Shown: positions 1-12,721, counted from the first letter of the stretch. The stretch: DNA of 64,000 nt from Mesotaenium endlicherianum (GCA_009602735.1 WELA01007099.1:61808-125807), one strand, 5' to 3'. The notes: a model not told the origin generated them from the sequence alone. A program made the numbers and translations.

Positions 1-26
1 GGGCGTGGGGGGGGGATTGCGTGCAG

Positions 27-3000
27 AGGATAGTGGACTGGCTGGCGCGGGACTTCCGGGCGGCGGAGGGCATTGACCTGCTGCAAGACGCGCAGGCGCT
101 GCAGCGGCTGACGGAGGCGGCGGAGAAGGCGAAGATGGAGCTGTCCTCGCTGACGCAGACGAGCATCAGCATCCCCTTCATCACCGCCACGCCCACGGGG
201 CCCAAGCACGTGGACGCCACGCTCACGCGCGCCAAGTTTGAGGACCTCATCGCCGACCTCCTCGACAGGTGGGCGCGCGGACGGGCATCTGCAGCGTAGC
301 CACCGGCTGCCGGTTACCAATTGCTGCTGCTGCTGCTGCTGCTGCGGCTGCTTCTTGCCCTTAGGGGGCTGTCCACAACCCGCCACCCTCGGAGAAGTTA
401 GTGTTCACATGCCTTTCTTACTTTCTTTGCGGGAGGGGGCGGGGGAGATGCAGAGTGAGGGGGCCGGTGGAACGTGCGCTGGCGGACGCGAAGCTGAAGA
501 TGGGCGACGCGCACGAGGTCATCCTGGTGGGCGGCTCCACGCGCATCCCCGCCGTGCAGCAGCTGGTGCAGCGCATGACGGGGCGCGCGCCCAACCTCAG
601 CGTCAACCCCGACGAGGTCGTCGCCCTCGGAGCCGCCGTCCAGGTGCGTGCATGGGAGGGCGGGCGGAAGATAAGTGTGGGGGGGGCGTGAGCGGCTCTC
701 CCTCCATAAATGCTCGCACGCACGCACACACCTGCACCTGCACCTGCACCTCCTGGCACTGTTGCTGTTCCTGTTGGTGTCGCTGTGGCTGTTGCTCCTG
801 CTGTTGCTGTTGCTGTTGCTGTTCCGGTCTGTGCTCCTGACGGTCACACTGCATGCGGGGCGGCAGGCGGGCGTGCTGGGCGGCGAGGTGAGCAACATCG
901 TGCTGCTGGACGTGGCGCCGCTCTCGCTGGGCCTGGAGACGCTGGGCGGCGTGATGACCAAGATTATTCCGCGCAACACCACGCTGCCCACCTCCAAGAA
1001 GGAGGCACGTGGCGCCTCTCCTTCACTCTTTTTCTCATTTCTCGTCGACAGCTCGCTCAAGCTTCTTCTGCCATCGCTCGCTTGTGCTGTCGTCTCTGTC
1101 TGTGAGGCATAGCCTCTCCAGAGGGACCAGCTCGCGATTCTTTCCACCCTCTCATGCTACGTGTATGTGTGTACGCCCTCAGATAGGTACCAAGTGCCCG
1201 TTGTGCCAGAGATAAGAACTTTCTGGCACGTGCATCTGGAGGAGCAGGCAGTGCGTGCGACAAAGCCAAAGACAGGAAGATAAGGGAGGGGAGGGGAAGG
1301 GAGGGGAGGCCTGGGCTGCATGTCTGAGGCCGAGGCTGACCGCAGGAGCTTGGGGGGGCGGGGAGGGCGCAGACGTTTTCGACGGCGGCGGACGGGCAGA
1401 CGAGCGTGGAGATCAATGTGCTGCAGGGCGAGCGCGAGATGGTGCGCGACAACAAGTCTCTCGGCAGCTTCCGGTGAGTCTGGTTGCGGGTGTGGGCTAG
1501 AGTGCCGCCTGCCTGCATCACGACAGCAGCATAACAGTACCATGGATTCTTCTTTGATGCTACCTTTTTGGTGGCCATGGCTGCCCAAACGGCCGTCATG
1601 AAGTGGGCTGGGGCTGGCCTCCACCCACCCACCCACCCACTGCCGCTCCCACACCCTCGCCCCCTCACTAGTGCCCTGCGCGTGCCGCACTGTGCCGTGC
1701 TGTACGAGGGCGAGTGTGGCTGACGGGGTGGCAGGCTGGACGGGATTGCGCCGGCGCCGCGAGGAATGCCGCAGATAGAGGTAACGTTTGACATCGACGC
1801 CAACGGCATCCTGGCGGTGGCGGCGCAGGACAAGGGCACGGGCAAGCGACAGGACATCCGCATCACGGGCGCCTCCACGCTGCCCAAGCACGAGGTCCGC
1901 TTCTCCCCCGCTCCGCTCCGCTTTGCTCTGCTCTGCTCTGCTCTGCTCCGTGTCTGCACGCACATGGGGGGCTCCAGCTTGCCCTTGGCCTCGCCCTGTG
2001 ACGCCTCCTCCTGCCCCATCTTAGTCTGTTGCGTCTGCGCCACGGAGGGCAAAGTTTCTTCGATGGATCGTGAAGACCATCGGCGGCTTGCATGCGGGTG
2101 CCCTGAACCAGGCTGGCTGGAGCACCCTTCTCGCCTGCCTTTCAGTCGCTCAACTGCTGACCTACTGCATACTACCACTCTCTTGCTCTGCCTGGCCTCT
2201 CCTGCCATCTGCGGAAAGAAGTGCAGGCGATGTGCGAGGGGCAACAAGAAACAGCACGCCGGCTGCTGCTGCTGCTGCTGCTGCTGCTGGAGCCGTGAGG
2301 CTTCCATGCTCATACAAGAGAGAAATGCGCGCGTGTGTGTGTGCGTGTGTGGGTGTGGGCGTGTGGGTGTGCTTGTGGGGCCCTGCGGAGGTTCAGGTGG
2401 ACAGAATGGTGGAGGAGGCAGAGCGCAACGCGGCGGACGACAAGCGCGCGCGCGACCTCATCGACGCGCGCAACCAGGGCGACAGCCTGGTGTACCAGGC
2501 GGAGAAGCAGATTAAGGAGTTTGCGGACAAGGTGCCGGCGGAGGTCAAGGCGCGCGTGGAGGCGCGCGTCTCCGACCTCCGGGCTGCGCTGGCCTCAGAC
2601 GACGTGGGCGGCATGAAGAGCGCGCAGGAGGCTCTCCAGCAAGAGCTCATGCAGGTACGGCTGCCAGCTGGCTGGCTGGCTGGGAGGTGGCCGGGCGGGC
2701 TTGCTGGCTGGCCAGCTGCTGCCCGTCCCACTCACACACTTGTAAGCTTGTGTTGCATATGGGGCCCCGCTGTGCCCTGTAGGCGATTGAGGAAGCTGCG
2801 TGCTGCGTGCTGCGTGCTGCGGGTGTTTTATGTAGAAGAGGAGTGCGCGTGTGTTGACTGATGGGGTGGGGTGTGAGCTTGCTGTGCCCTCAGGTGGGAC
2901 AGGCGGTGTACAGTCAGCAAGGAGGACAAGGAGGAGGAGGAGGTGGACACAACGGGGCAAGCACTGGCGCCCGCGGCGGCTCCGGCTCCTCAGGTGGCGA

Positions 3001-3037
3001 TGAGGTCATCGACGCCGAGTTCCAGGACTCTAAGTGA
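27..3037 (+). CDS. cpHSC70: Plastid stromal Hsp70 (DnaK-type chaperone), 3' seven exons
   Basis: ATP-driven chaperone of the plastid stroma that acts in folding and import of plastid proteins. Seven exons are visible: 27-268, 454-643, 867-1004, 1373-1473, 1735-1894, 2397-2654 and 2894-3037. They keep phase and give 410 codons plus TGA. They cover the end of the nucleotide-binding domain ([14 protein letters not shown] at about 516-557, then [13 protein letters not shown]), the linker and substrate-binding domain ([56 protein letters not shown]), the helical lid, and a Gly-rich tail ending [12 protein letters not shown]. That tail is typical of cyanobacterial and plastid Hsp70, not of cytosolic (EEVD) or mitochondrial forms. 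The N-terminal ATPase half lies upstream of the window; exon 27 starts after a CAG acceptor. Most introns are GT-AG; the one after 1004 appears to start with GC. The plastid location is inferred from similarity, because the transit peptide is not in view. Confidence 0.95.
323..346 (+). repeat. (CTG)8 microsatellite in an Hsp70 intron
   Basis: Uninterrupted CTG triplets in the first visible intron, followed by CGGCTG. It produces Cys-, Leu- or Gln-rich spurious reading frames. Confidence 0.9.
771..831 (+). repeat. Imperfect CTGTTG repeat in an Hsp70 intron
   Basis: CTGTTG/CTGTTC hexamers with interruptions in the second visible intron. It lies just before the acceptor used at 866|867 and gives a pyrimidine- and TG-rich intron end. 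Confidence 0.75.
1005..1372 (+). other. GC-AG intron in Hsp70
   Basis: The upstream exon must end after the Glu codon at 1002-1004 (SKKE) and the next must start at Thr 1373 ([11 protein letters not shown]) to match the Hsp70 family. The intron boundaries are then GAG|GCACGT and GCGCAG|ACG. Using the nearest GT (1009) would add four bases and break the frame. A GC donor is therefore the simplest reading; a sequencing error at 1006 is the alternative. Confidence 0.7.
2263..2289 (+). repeat. (CTG)9 microsatellite in an Hsp70 intron
   Basis: Nine CTG triplets in the intron between exons 1735-1894 and 2397-2654. It is on the same strand and of the same unit as the array at 323-346, with a GT/GTGTGG-rich stretch following at 2330-2380. 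Confidence 0.9.
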
Positions 3038-3989
3038 CGTGCAAGAGCAGAGGAGGAAAGGGGAGGGGGGCGTTTGCACCTACTACTCCGCCAGAAATGG
3101 GGAATGCTATCCTCCTGACCGAAAGGTTAGGACCCGCCCCCGCCAGAGTCCAATCTCCGGTGGGTGGCTCTTCGTGTACATACTAGGGTAGTTTCACTCA
3201 TGCTTTATACAAGCCCGCGTGGTGTCTTAAGTTCGGCCAACAAGGGTGCCCAGGTTCATATTCAAGGTTGAGTTGAGAGTTGTAATGCGAAGATTTGATG
3301 GCTGGCTAAGTCCATCCGAGAAATAGAAGCTTTTTAGCTGCGGTGATCGGTTCCCAGCACGTCCCCTGCCTTAGGAGTACATGCCGATCCATTTCAAGTT
3401 TTGGTGGCCACTTATGTGAGTTTGCTATGTGCCACATTGTGGAAGGCCGCTATGTGACGGTCGACGATGCATCTGTCTTTTGAGGCAGTCTTTTGAGGCA
3501 CTTCCCCTCACCATGGCGTATGGCAGGTAGTGTTCCATATAGTGCTAGGCATGGTACCAAGTAACCAGGTGTGTGCGGCATTAACTTATATCCCCACACA
3601 TGTTGAAAGCAAAAGCCTTTAATATGGAAGGAAATACGAGGTCAGAAACAGCTGGCTGCCTAAGTGTATCCTAACGCAATATGGCTGTCCTGACGCAATA
3701 TGGCTGTCAATATCATAGGAATTGTGGAAAGCTGCCTTTCACCACACCACCTGATATGGCCTTTAAAAGTTGACAATGGAAGATTGACTCTAAAGAATAA
3801 GGGCTTGTCTAAAAAGAGGAGGAGAGTAACAATCTATGTAGGCAATGTTGACAATAACAAAAATTTCACAAATATCATCAGCAAGGCCAGCATTTATATG
3901 CAAAAGCATTTAACCAAATTGACATGCAAGGAAAGCCCGTAGCAGTCCGTAGTTAGCATGGCCACCACCAGTCACTACTCGAAAACAGC

Positions 3990-4340
3990 AAAGTCCACAT
4001 TGCGTACCCCAACGTCCTACTGATTGCGTACCCCAGCATCTCACTCCGGCGTCCCACGGCATCTCACCCCGGCATCCCAGACGTCCCACATTACAACCAC
4101 GCCGATCCAGATTGCGTACTCCAGGTGACTCCGGGGCACCTGTGACCCCATGGCGTCTCTTGGCGTCTCTCTTGAAATACCACTCAATTTGTCCCATTCT
4201 GCTTAGTGAACGTCCCAATTTACGGGCCCCAATCGCAGTGTGCGTGCATTGCGTACCCCCCGGCTTCCCAGTTTGTGTACAGGAGAAATACGGCTTTGCG
4301 TACAAACTTTTGCTTTACGTACAAACTTTTGGGTTATTAC
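3990..4340. repeat. Degenerate GCGTACCCC / CGTCCCA repeat cluster 1
   Basis: Variants of TTGCGTACCCCAGC, CGTCCCAC and CATCTCACYCCGGC recur at irregular 20-45 bp spacing. At the end there is a near-exact short duplication of a GTACAAACTTTTG phrase (about 4297-4332). It has no coding sense and looks like a decayed minisatellite. Confidence 0.6.
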
Positions 4341-5029
4341 CAGTAGACGTAAAGCACAAGTGAGTCTAGTCACGATAGGGGTTTGATCAATTGACATGCG
4401 ACCTTACCTCTGACTTGCTTTCTTTTGCAAATTTTTGACGAATTTTCAAAGTGAACCACCTGCATGAAGCAAACTACCAAGGACTCCAAAGAAAATCTCG
4501 ACACTTATTCTCATCATCTCCTTTTTGCTCCTTTATTTTATCTACTTTGCAAAGTCTGATCCTCGGACTTGCTGGGCATTTACAAATTCACCTGAATGCG
4601 CGATTCAAGATTAGTGCGAGATGTGTATAGAGAGATAAGAAGAGACATGCAAATAGCTTTTATATTTGCCAGTATTAGTTACGCCCTGGTATAGCCCCTT
4701 TTCTAAATCCAGTGTGTTTGTGCGTTAGAATAGCAGCAAGTTCAAGAATTAGTTTCTAGAGCGTGGAAATATAGGGGAGAAAAGGATGTAAAGAGAGAAC
4801 TTGTCGAGAAAGTTTTTGATGTTCTTTGGTAACTAGATTTACACGGCTGTTACATTCTGAAAAGTTGTCAAACAATTGCAAAAGGGGGCGATGTAGACTC
4901 TGTCAGGTAAGCTCCCATGTCAGATTATTTGGCACTTCAATAAATACCACAAAACCCTCATGTGACTAGATTTGCATGTGGCGTACGTAGATCGTAGTAA
5001 CCAAAAAGTGCGTATTTACTTTGTGTAGT

Positions 5030-5490
5030 AAGAGATAACTTCGTTAGACCGTAATCTTACTTGTGTATCGCGGCGTTCCAGTTTTTGTCCCGAGGGCCCC
5101 GAGCATGCGTATGTCTTCTTCCAAGCCGTCCAAGTTTCCGTACCTCGCCGTCTAGATTCACGTAACCTTTGTTTATATTTGTGTATCCATAATCCAACGC
5201 AGAAGTTTGTGTTTCTCATGGCGCCCCAGTGCATACCCCTGCGATTGCGTATGTCTGGGCGTCCATGTACCGTACTTCAACGTCCCAGCTTCGTCGCGTT
5301 GACGTCCCATTTGTGTACCAAAGTGCAAACGAACGTACCCCAACATCAATTATGTGTACTGCACGATACTGTGATGCGTATCCCGCGTCCCTGAATCCCA
5401 CACCCGTAACGCAGGACGTCCGCATTCTCCGACGTCCCTCTTTGCACTACGTTCTTTATAATGACGTCAGAGCCGCTGCTGCTTCGCTAA
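5030..5490. repeat. Degenerate GCGTACCCC / CGTCCCA repeat cluster 2
   Basis: It uses the same vocabulary as 3990-4340: GCGTATGTC, CGTACCCCAACAT, AACGTCCCAG, TGACGTCCCAT, GTGTACCAA and CGCGTCCCT, repeated along about 460 bp without a fixed period. About 700 bp of ordinary sequence separates it from the first cluster. Confidence 0.6.
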
Positions 5491-8203
5491 TAGTGACCCC
5501 AACATTCGCCAATTAAGGAGCCACGACTTGGAAATTCCACATGCGTTCGTTGCAACGGGCTCGACCATCACGGGCTTGCTGTGAAAAGGAAGGAGTCAAA
5601 TTCTGCGATGATAGGGTGTATAATACGTTGCGGGTTTTAGCAAAGCTGCGTCGTGGAGGCTAGGGCGCTAGGCGCGTCAGAGGTTTGGCATGGCCTGCAC
5701 TAACATTGAAACCTGACCACTCCGCCATCACATGGTTAGCATTCAGTCTGCTACTGTCCCTGAGTTGGCTCCCGGCCATGCTCCCGGCTGCTCCCCGCTG
5801 CTTTGAGAGGGTGGCCAATAGACGCGCTCGCACAAACAAATTTGAGACTGCAGATGATTTACATCGTCGGCATTATGTACAAGCATCTAGAGATCTACAG
5901 GCATCGTGACATTCATGTACACGTATCTAAGTGTTTCCAGGTCTTGCTGCATAGGTAGATGTGATGTGATGGTTAGTGCCGCTTGTGCTTTTTAGAGATG
6001 TTTATTATCCGCTTTTATTTCAGTTTATACTCAAAAGAGAGTGCAATTTGCGACAACTCACAGCATGTGGAGACGAGCCACGAGGGGAACATCTGCGGTC
6101 CAGGGCAGTCTAGGGTGGTTAGGGTGAGGGGTAGACTCGAAATTACCGGTTATATAGGTTTGGTTTCAGACGGAAAGGTTTGTTATTTGTTGAAGCTTCA
6201 GTTCAGGTGAGAAACTAAATATGGAAAAAAAAAAATGCTAAAGAGTGACGTTCGTTTACAAATTACAGGGCCCATCGCAGCCCTAAGGAGGGGAAGCTGA
6301 CGTACTGCTTATATGAAGCTTACAAAAGCTGTCAAATGCCGATGCCGCACGGAAGTGCCTATTCTGGCAATTTTATCACCTATATAAAGAAATCAGCTAA
6401 TTTAGCTTGAACTAGCTGGCCGGACTTGTAATTGCGCTGTCACTTACGGCTTGTGAGGCTCGCGCTTCTGAATTGTGTGCATTTATGTGAAAGTGTATCT
6501 TCTGCTTGTACAAGCAGCCAAGGCTCAGAGCAAGGCTGTAGCTTAGAAGCAGGCGGATCATCCAAGAGCTGTACTAAGAGGTTCAGTGACACAATTCGTA
6601 CATTAAGGACAGTCTCAAAGAGCTGTCTGGATTACGAGAAGTGAAGGAAATTCAGGAACAAGATCTGTGAGCTTCAAAGGGGTCACGTCTGGATCAGGAA
6701 ACTTTCTATTGTTTGCAAGTTTGGGACCACAGGTGCTGGATTTTGGTGGATCCCCCTCCTGACCTTTATACTATCTCTCTTAGGCGGACCAGTCCTAATC
6801 TAATCCAGAAGAGAGTGCATACAGGTCCTGGAAAGTTTGCACATTTCAACTAAACAGAGGGAACCTTGTTATGATCGTGATCACAAGGACGAAGGACAGG
6901 TGTCACTAAGCTTAGGAAGTCGATTTCTCTACAGGCCCAGGAGATCTGCCACTATTAGCTTTGGGTAATCTCAGGTAGCTCAAGCTTCTCTAGCCAACTA
7001 TAATGGCTTAAAGCCCTTATATCGTGGCAGACTGACGCCAGAAATGGCAACGGCAAGAAGATTCAGAAGGCCTCATAGCAGTGAACCTCAAGTAGATCAT
7101 GTATTCTTGGGTTAAGTAATCCGCTTGCGACAGAATCTGCGCAGGGCGTTTGTCTTGTCAAAACTAGATCCACGTTTTAATAGCATTGACATAAATTGCA
7201 AACTTCAGAAAGAATCTCGCAAGGCAAGCTGAGGAAGGCAATTGAGGGTCAATGGGCGGGTGCTTCTCATCTGAAGGAGGGGGCGGTAAAACAGTTTCAA
7301 AGAATGTGCCCAAAGAGAAAGCCAAGCAGGAAGCTGGTGACAAGAGTGGTAAGCTTGCTACTTTTCACAGTCAGCCTGCAGAGCTTGGACTTTAGGAGGT
7401 CATCTTAAGTTCCCCATGAGCGGCCTTAGCATGATCTGTGGCCCATTGCTCATCAGGTGTTGATTGATGCGATCAAGTGTAGAATTCGTTAGTCACATTA
7501 TGTACTATAGGGATATGAACCTGTTATTAGTGAGCGTTATTTTCTGGGTATCTAATTACTATGGGATGGGCATTCACAAGAAGATGATGTTCGTCATTCC
7601 AATCTTTGAGCTGTCTGTCAGCAGTGGCTAGGACTATGGAGTCTCTGCTCCAGCAGAGCCAGCTCCAGGAATTTGACACTGCTCGCACTCTCCGTCATGT
7701 CAGAGGCACTTGCATACAGGGGAGCTCTGATGCGATTAAAGAGGGCTTCTCTAGTCAGAGCCTCTCCACACCATTCAATCCAGTTAATCAGAGGCTGGCA
7801 TGCATGTACTCACACCCCCCTGAAGGCAGAAGTTGCTGCATGCGAGGAACCTCTGTGGCCTACCTGCATGTGATATATATTCTGTGCAGCCCCGTCACGT
7901 GTGCAAGTGTTCTCACTCATGCGGTGCCTGGTGCAGAAACTTACGCAAAGCTTTTCCTTAAGCCTGAAAAAAACTTATGTCTTTCAGCCTTCTCTTCCTC
8001 AACTCCTCGACGGAGCTGCGACTCTCTTTTTTTCTAGCCCCATTTCATTATGCGCACAAATGCTAAGTTGTAGGGATACACACCTGTAGCCTATGCGTCA
8101 GCCATGGCTTGGATCCTCTGGCATTGACAAGTGGGTCCCTTCTGCTTTGTCTCCTCCTCCCCCCAGGAACTGCCCTCTCAACTGTTCCCCTCGCTTTTTC
8201 TGC

Positions 8204-9242
8204 AGCTTCCACACCACCCGTTTTAAACCTGAGGACCTCTTCACTGACGGACAAACGGTTACCTGGCAACGCCTGGCTGCAGCTTCTGTGGCGAGGAGCG
8301 TAGAGAGGATGGAGCAGCTGCGGCGGGAGGCTGAGCTGGACGCCCAGCTGGCGCTGGTGCAGACGCGCCGGGTGGAGGGCGGGAGCTCCGCTCAGTGCTG
8401 CATCTACTCAGAGCAGGGCCTCAAAGGCCTCAACCAGGACACCGTGGTCTCCTGGGAGGTAGGCCCTGACTGGTTCGCCGGGGCAGTCAAAGGGAGGTCA
8501 GAGGCAGTCATTTAAAGGCAGCAGTCAAGGTGGTTTGACAGCTGGCAGAGCGTTGGCAGCACTGCCAGCAGTCCCGTGGGTGGACCAGAAAATGTGTGCC
8601 TGATGCTAGGTCCAGGTGGAGAGGCACCCCCCACCCTGGCACCTTCTTCCTCCTCCTCTCCTCGCCCTTGCCCTCGTCTCTGTGCTCCCCGATGCGTGCC
8701 TGGCAGCCAGCTTCAGGCCCACCTGGCCACTCCAGGCGACGCTGCTGCTCCGGCCGTGCATGCATTAGTGTGCCAGTCAGCGCTGTGAGGGAGCACGGGG
8801 CCTAGAGCCAGCAGACGATGACCACTGGGCACAGTCAGCTGATGACGCGCCCCACCATTGGCTTGTGCATGCGAGCCTTGGTTTGAAGAGAATGTCGCGG
8901 ATGAGAGTATGCTGACTGTTGTCGGTGACTGCTCTGATACTGAGGGCACGGAGGGCCCCTGCAGATAGGTCTCAGAGTTGCTTGTACCGTGGTATGCGCA
9001 GCCAGCAGCATGAGCGGCCCTTCCGTGGTGCAATGGCCAAGTTGTGGAGAAGGAAAGAGGACCGCGCAAGCCTGCTGTGGGGGAGTGTGTGCATCCCTTG
9101 CATTCGTGCCTCTGTCAGCCTCTTGCTGCCATTGGCCACGCATCACCGGATCTGCCGTTCTCACTCTCTGCCCTCGGCCCCGGTCTGGATCGTTCAATAG
9201 GGAGCATGTGTGTGCTCTTACAAGCTCAGAAGCTTACCTTCA

Positions 9243-9335
<93 letters not shown>

Positions 9336-10518
9336 NAATTTCGCGTCACAAGAGGAGGTTACATTCTGCGGCGTGTTTGACGGCCACGGGCCCTACGGCC
9401 ATCTGGTTGCCAAGCGAGTGCGCGACTCGCTGCCCTCCTACTTGGCGGAAGCATGGGGTGTCCTCAGCCCGGCTGCTGCCGAGGCCCCACTTGGAGACAC
9501 GAAACCCGAACACGTGGCAGCAGCAGCCGGATCGCCAGCGGCTCCAGCAAGCGCCGGACAGGCGGCTGCTCCTCGCCCGCCGCTGCACACCTCCCTGCAC
9601 TCCTCCGAGAACGGGACTGCGCCCCTCGAAAGGGTGGGCAGCGTGGACTCGGACCTCGACGGGTCGGTGCGGGGGGGCAAGAAGTATGCCCAGACAGCGC
9701 TCCCGCGCGGCGCCAGCGTGTCCACGCTCTCCTCCGGCACACCCCTGGGCTCCGACTCCGACCTCGACGGCTCCGTGCGCAACGGGCGCGCGCTCGCCTA
9801 CTCCACGTCCAACGGCGTGCTGGCGTCGGACCTCGACTCCGACCTCGAGGGCTCCGTGCGCGGTGGCCGCCAGCGCGGCGCCAAGCTCAGCCTCCTCGAG
9901 GTGGCCACCAGCGAGGGCACCGACATCGAGGTCTCGCTGGACGTGCGCGCCAACGACGTGGTGCAGGAGGCCGGGGACACCATCCGCGGGGCCAAGGGCT
10001 TCATGGAGTTTGCCAAGGCGGACGCGGGCGAGGACCGGGGCGAGAAGGAGGGCGAGGAGAGCGTGCGGTCTGGGCGGGAAGGGAGGGCCAGCGTAGAGCT
10101 CGGGGGGGACGAGGGGTGGAGGAAGGCGCGCAGGTTGTCGGAGTCGGCCGGGGGGGCGGGCAAGGGGGCGGGCTACATGGAGAAGGTGGAGGCGTGGAAG
10201 GAGGCGCTTGCGGATGCATTCGACCGGACGGACGGCGACATCGTGTCGCATCCCAACTTCGACGCCTTTGTGAGCGGGTCGGCCGCCGTCACCGTCGTGC
10301 TTCAGGTGCGCCAGCCTCCCTACCTGCCGATCTGCCCGCCAGTCTGTGCGCACGCCCCTTTCCCCCCCNAAGAGTTGGGTTCCAGCACAAGCTCTCGCAC
10401 AGGCAGCAGGAGCGCTGGAGTGAAGGACCATCCGGGGGGCATAGTGTTGTTGTCGGATTCCTCAGAGCAGGGTCACCAACGGGACCGACGCGGATAGCTG
10501 GTAGCTATGTGGGGGTGT

Positions 10519-10594
<76 letters not shown>

Positions 10595-10595
10595 N

Positions 10596-10628
<33 letters not shown>

Positions 10629-12047
10629 ATCTCGTCTGCAGACTAGGGGCGCCAGCCGGGCAGGCCGACCGACAGTGAGGGTAGGGTGCTGGTGCGGCAG
10701 TGGCTGCTTTGCTCCCGGCCATGCTCAGTTGGGCCTTGGACTGGCCTCTCCCACACCTGGCTCCTCCTCGCTGAAGGTGGGTAAGCAATGGATGGGTGGG
10801 AGGGGAGGGGGAAAACTCCCTGAGTGCTTTGAGCCGTGACACCACGCATGCTCGCAGAAAATTTCCTCCTCTTTTCTTGCTGTGCTATGCAGCTTCTGGC
10901 GCACTTTGGAGGGAAGGGAGGGAGGAAAATGTGACTGACGAGGGGAGGGGAGGTGTGCCATGGGGGCGCGTGCGCGCTGGGGGTTGCAGGGGCGGCACCT
11001 GATCGTGGGCAACCTGGGGGACTCCAGGTGCGTCATCGCGTCGTCGGGCTCCGACGCCGGCTCGATCGTGGGCCGCGCGCTGACCTTTGACCACAAGTGC
11101 TCGCGGACGAGTAAGTGCGGCGCTCCCAGGCCACTTGCCCGCACGTGTTCGGATACGTGCATGCACCCACCCGTCCATCTCGATCCCCATCGATGCCACC
11201 AGTTTGGCAGCAGTGGCGTTCTTATGGCGGCAGTAGGCCTGCTGGCAGGTAGGCAGGCAGGCTTTGGACTTCCTGCACGTGCTTGTATGCTGCTGTAGCT
11301 GGTGGGAAGCATGCTCAGCTCTTGCTCCACCTGTCTTCTGCCAACATAGGAGGGGTCCCGGCGGTGGCGTGGCATGGGGAGCTGCTGCAGAGACAGCGCG
11401 GTCCATTGTCGTCGCTGGCAGATGCTGCCCACTGCTTCCATCATCTACTGCGGCCCGGCAGTGCTTCTTGCACGGGCAGTCTGCCCCTCGCTCGGCACCC
11501 TGCTGGATGCTCCACACCTCTCTCCGAGGTCGGCAATGTGATTGTACCCCTTGTGTGCCCGCACGCCTTGCCTTCCAGTTGAAGCCATGCCCTTTGCCGT
11601 TTGCATTCTGCTCTTGAGGCTCAGATGGATGTGTGGAAGAGAGAGAGAGAGAGTGTGTGTGTGTGAGAGTGAGAGTGAGGGAGGGAGAGAGACAGACCCT
11701 GCCTTTTGCCGTCATGTGCCTTCCTCCCTCCCAAGTCCTCGCCAGCCCGCATGGGCTCATCCTGCCTGGCCACGTGTGCTGCGTTGCGTTGCGCTGGCAG
11801 ATGAGAAGAAGCGCATCGTGGCAACAGGCGCGCGGGTGTTTGCGCTGGAGGACGAGCCCAACACGACGCGTGTGTGGCTGCCGGACGAGCTCATGCCGGG
11901 GCTGGCCATGTCGCGCGCGTTCGGCGACTCCGTGCTGAAGCCGTACGGCCTCATCAGCGAGCCGGAGGTGCACCACAAGATCCTCAAGGCCAAGGACAAG
12001 TTTGTCATTCTCGCGTCCGACGGGGTGAGAGCCCCCCCCCACCCCCC

Positions 12048-12117
<70 letters not shown>

Positions 12118-12721
12118 NNNNNNNNNNNNNNNNNNNNNNNNNNNNNNNNNNNNNNNNNNNNNNNNNNNNNNNNNNNNNNNNNNNNNNNNNNNNNNNNNNN
12201 NNNNNNNNNNNNNNNNNNNNNNNNNNNNNNNNNNNNNNNNNNNNNNNNNNNNNNNNNNNNNNNNNNNNNNNNNNNNNNNNNNNNNNNNNNNNNNNNNNNN
12301 NNNNNNNNNNNNNNNNNNNNNNNNNNNNNNNNNNNNNNNNNNNNNNNNNNNNNNNNNNNNNNNNNNNNNNNNNNNNNNNNNNNNNNNNNNNNNNNNNNNN
12401 NNNNNNNNNNNNNNNNNNNNNNNNNNNNNNNNNNNNNNNNNNNNNNNNNNNNNNNNNNNNNNNNNNNNNNNNNNNNNNNNNNNNNNNNNNNNNNNNNNNN
12501 NNNNNNNNNNNNNNNNNNNNNNNNNNNNNNNNNNNNNNNNNNNNNNNNNNNNNNNNNNNNNNNNNNNNNNNNNNNNNNNNNNNNNNNNNNNNNNNNNNNN
12601 NNNNNNNNNNNNNNNNNNNNNNNNNNNNNNNNNNNNNNNNNNNNNNNNNNNNNNNNNNNNNNNNNNNNNNNNNNNNNNNNNNNNNNNNNNNNNNNNNNNN
12701 NNNNNNNNNNNNNNNNNNNNN

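Larger units (their letters stand above)
3038..8203. other. Spacer between Hsp70 and PP2C; no gene recognised
   Basis: It starts with the Hsp70 3' UTR (a TGTAA motif, a known green-algal poly(A) signal, occurs near 3280). I see no long ORF with family similarity. The base composition is clearly less GC-rich than the flanking exons. Two clusters of degenerate repeat are listed separately. The first PP2C exon or exons may lie in the right part (about 7600-8200), but I could not pick them with confidence. Confidence 0.6.

Noticed and set aside
238-840. 200-residue Cys-rich plus-strand ORF
   Set aside because: Made by CTG/TGC repeats in Hsp70 introns read out of frame; overlaps true Hsp70 exons.
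1057-2313. 418-residue minus-strand ORF opposite Hsp70
   Set aside because: Antisense shadow of GC-rich exons and introns; no family similarity and poly-Gln from the CTG array.
3990-5490. CRISPR-like array
   Set aside because: Repeat words are degenerate and irregularly spaced with no constant repeat/spacer pattern, and the genome is eukaryotic.
8989-10497. 502-residue ORF with a long polyproline run
   Set aside because: The polyproline is the poly-C assembly scar; only the part after 9337 is the real PP2C exon.
10507-10839. Arg-Glu repeat protein
   Set aside because: Translation of the intronic GA microsatellite.
10885-12042. 385-residue minus-strand ORF opposite PP2C
   Set aside because: Antisense shadow; no recognisable domain and it spans known PP2C exons and introns.
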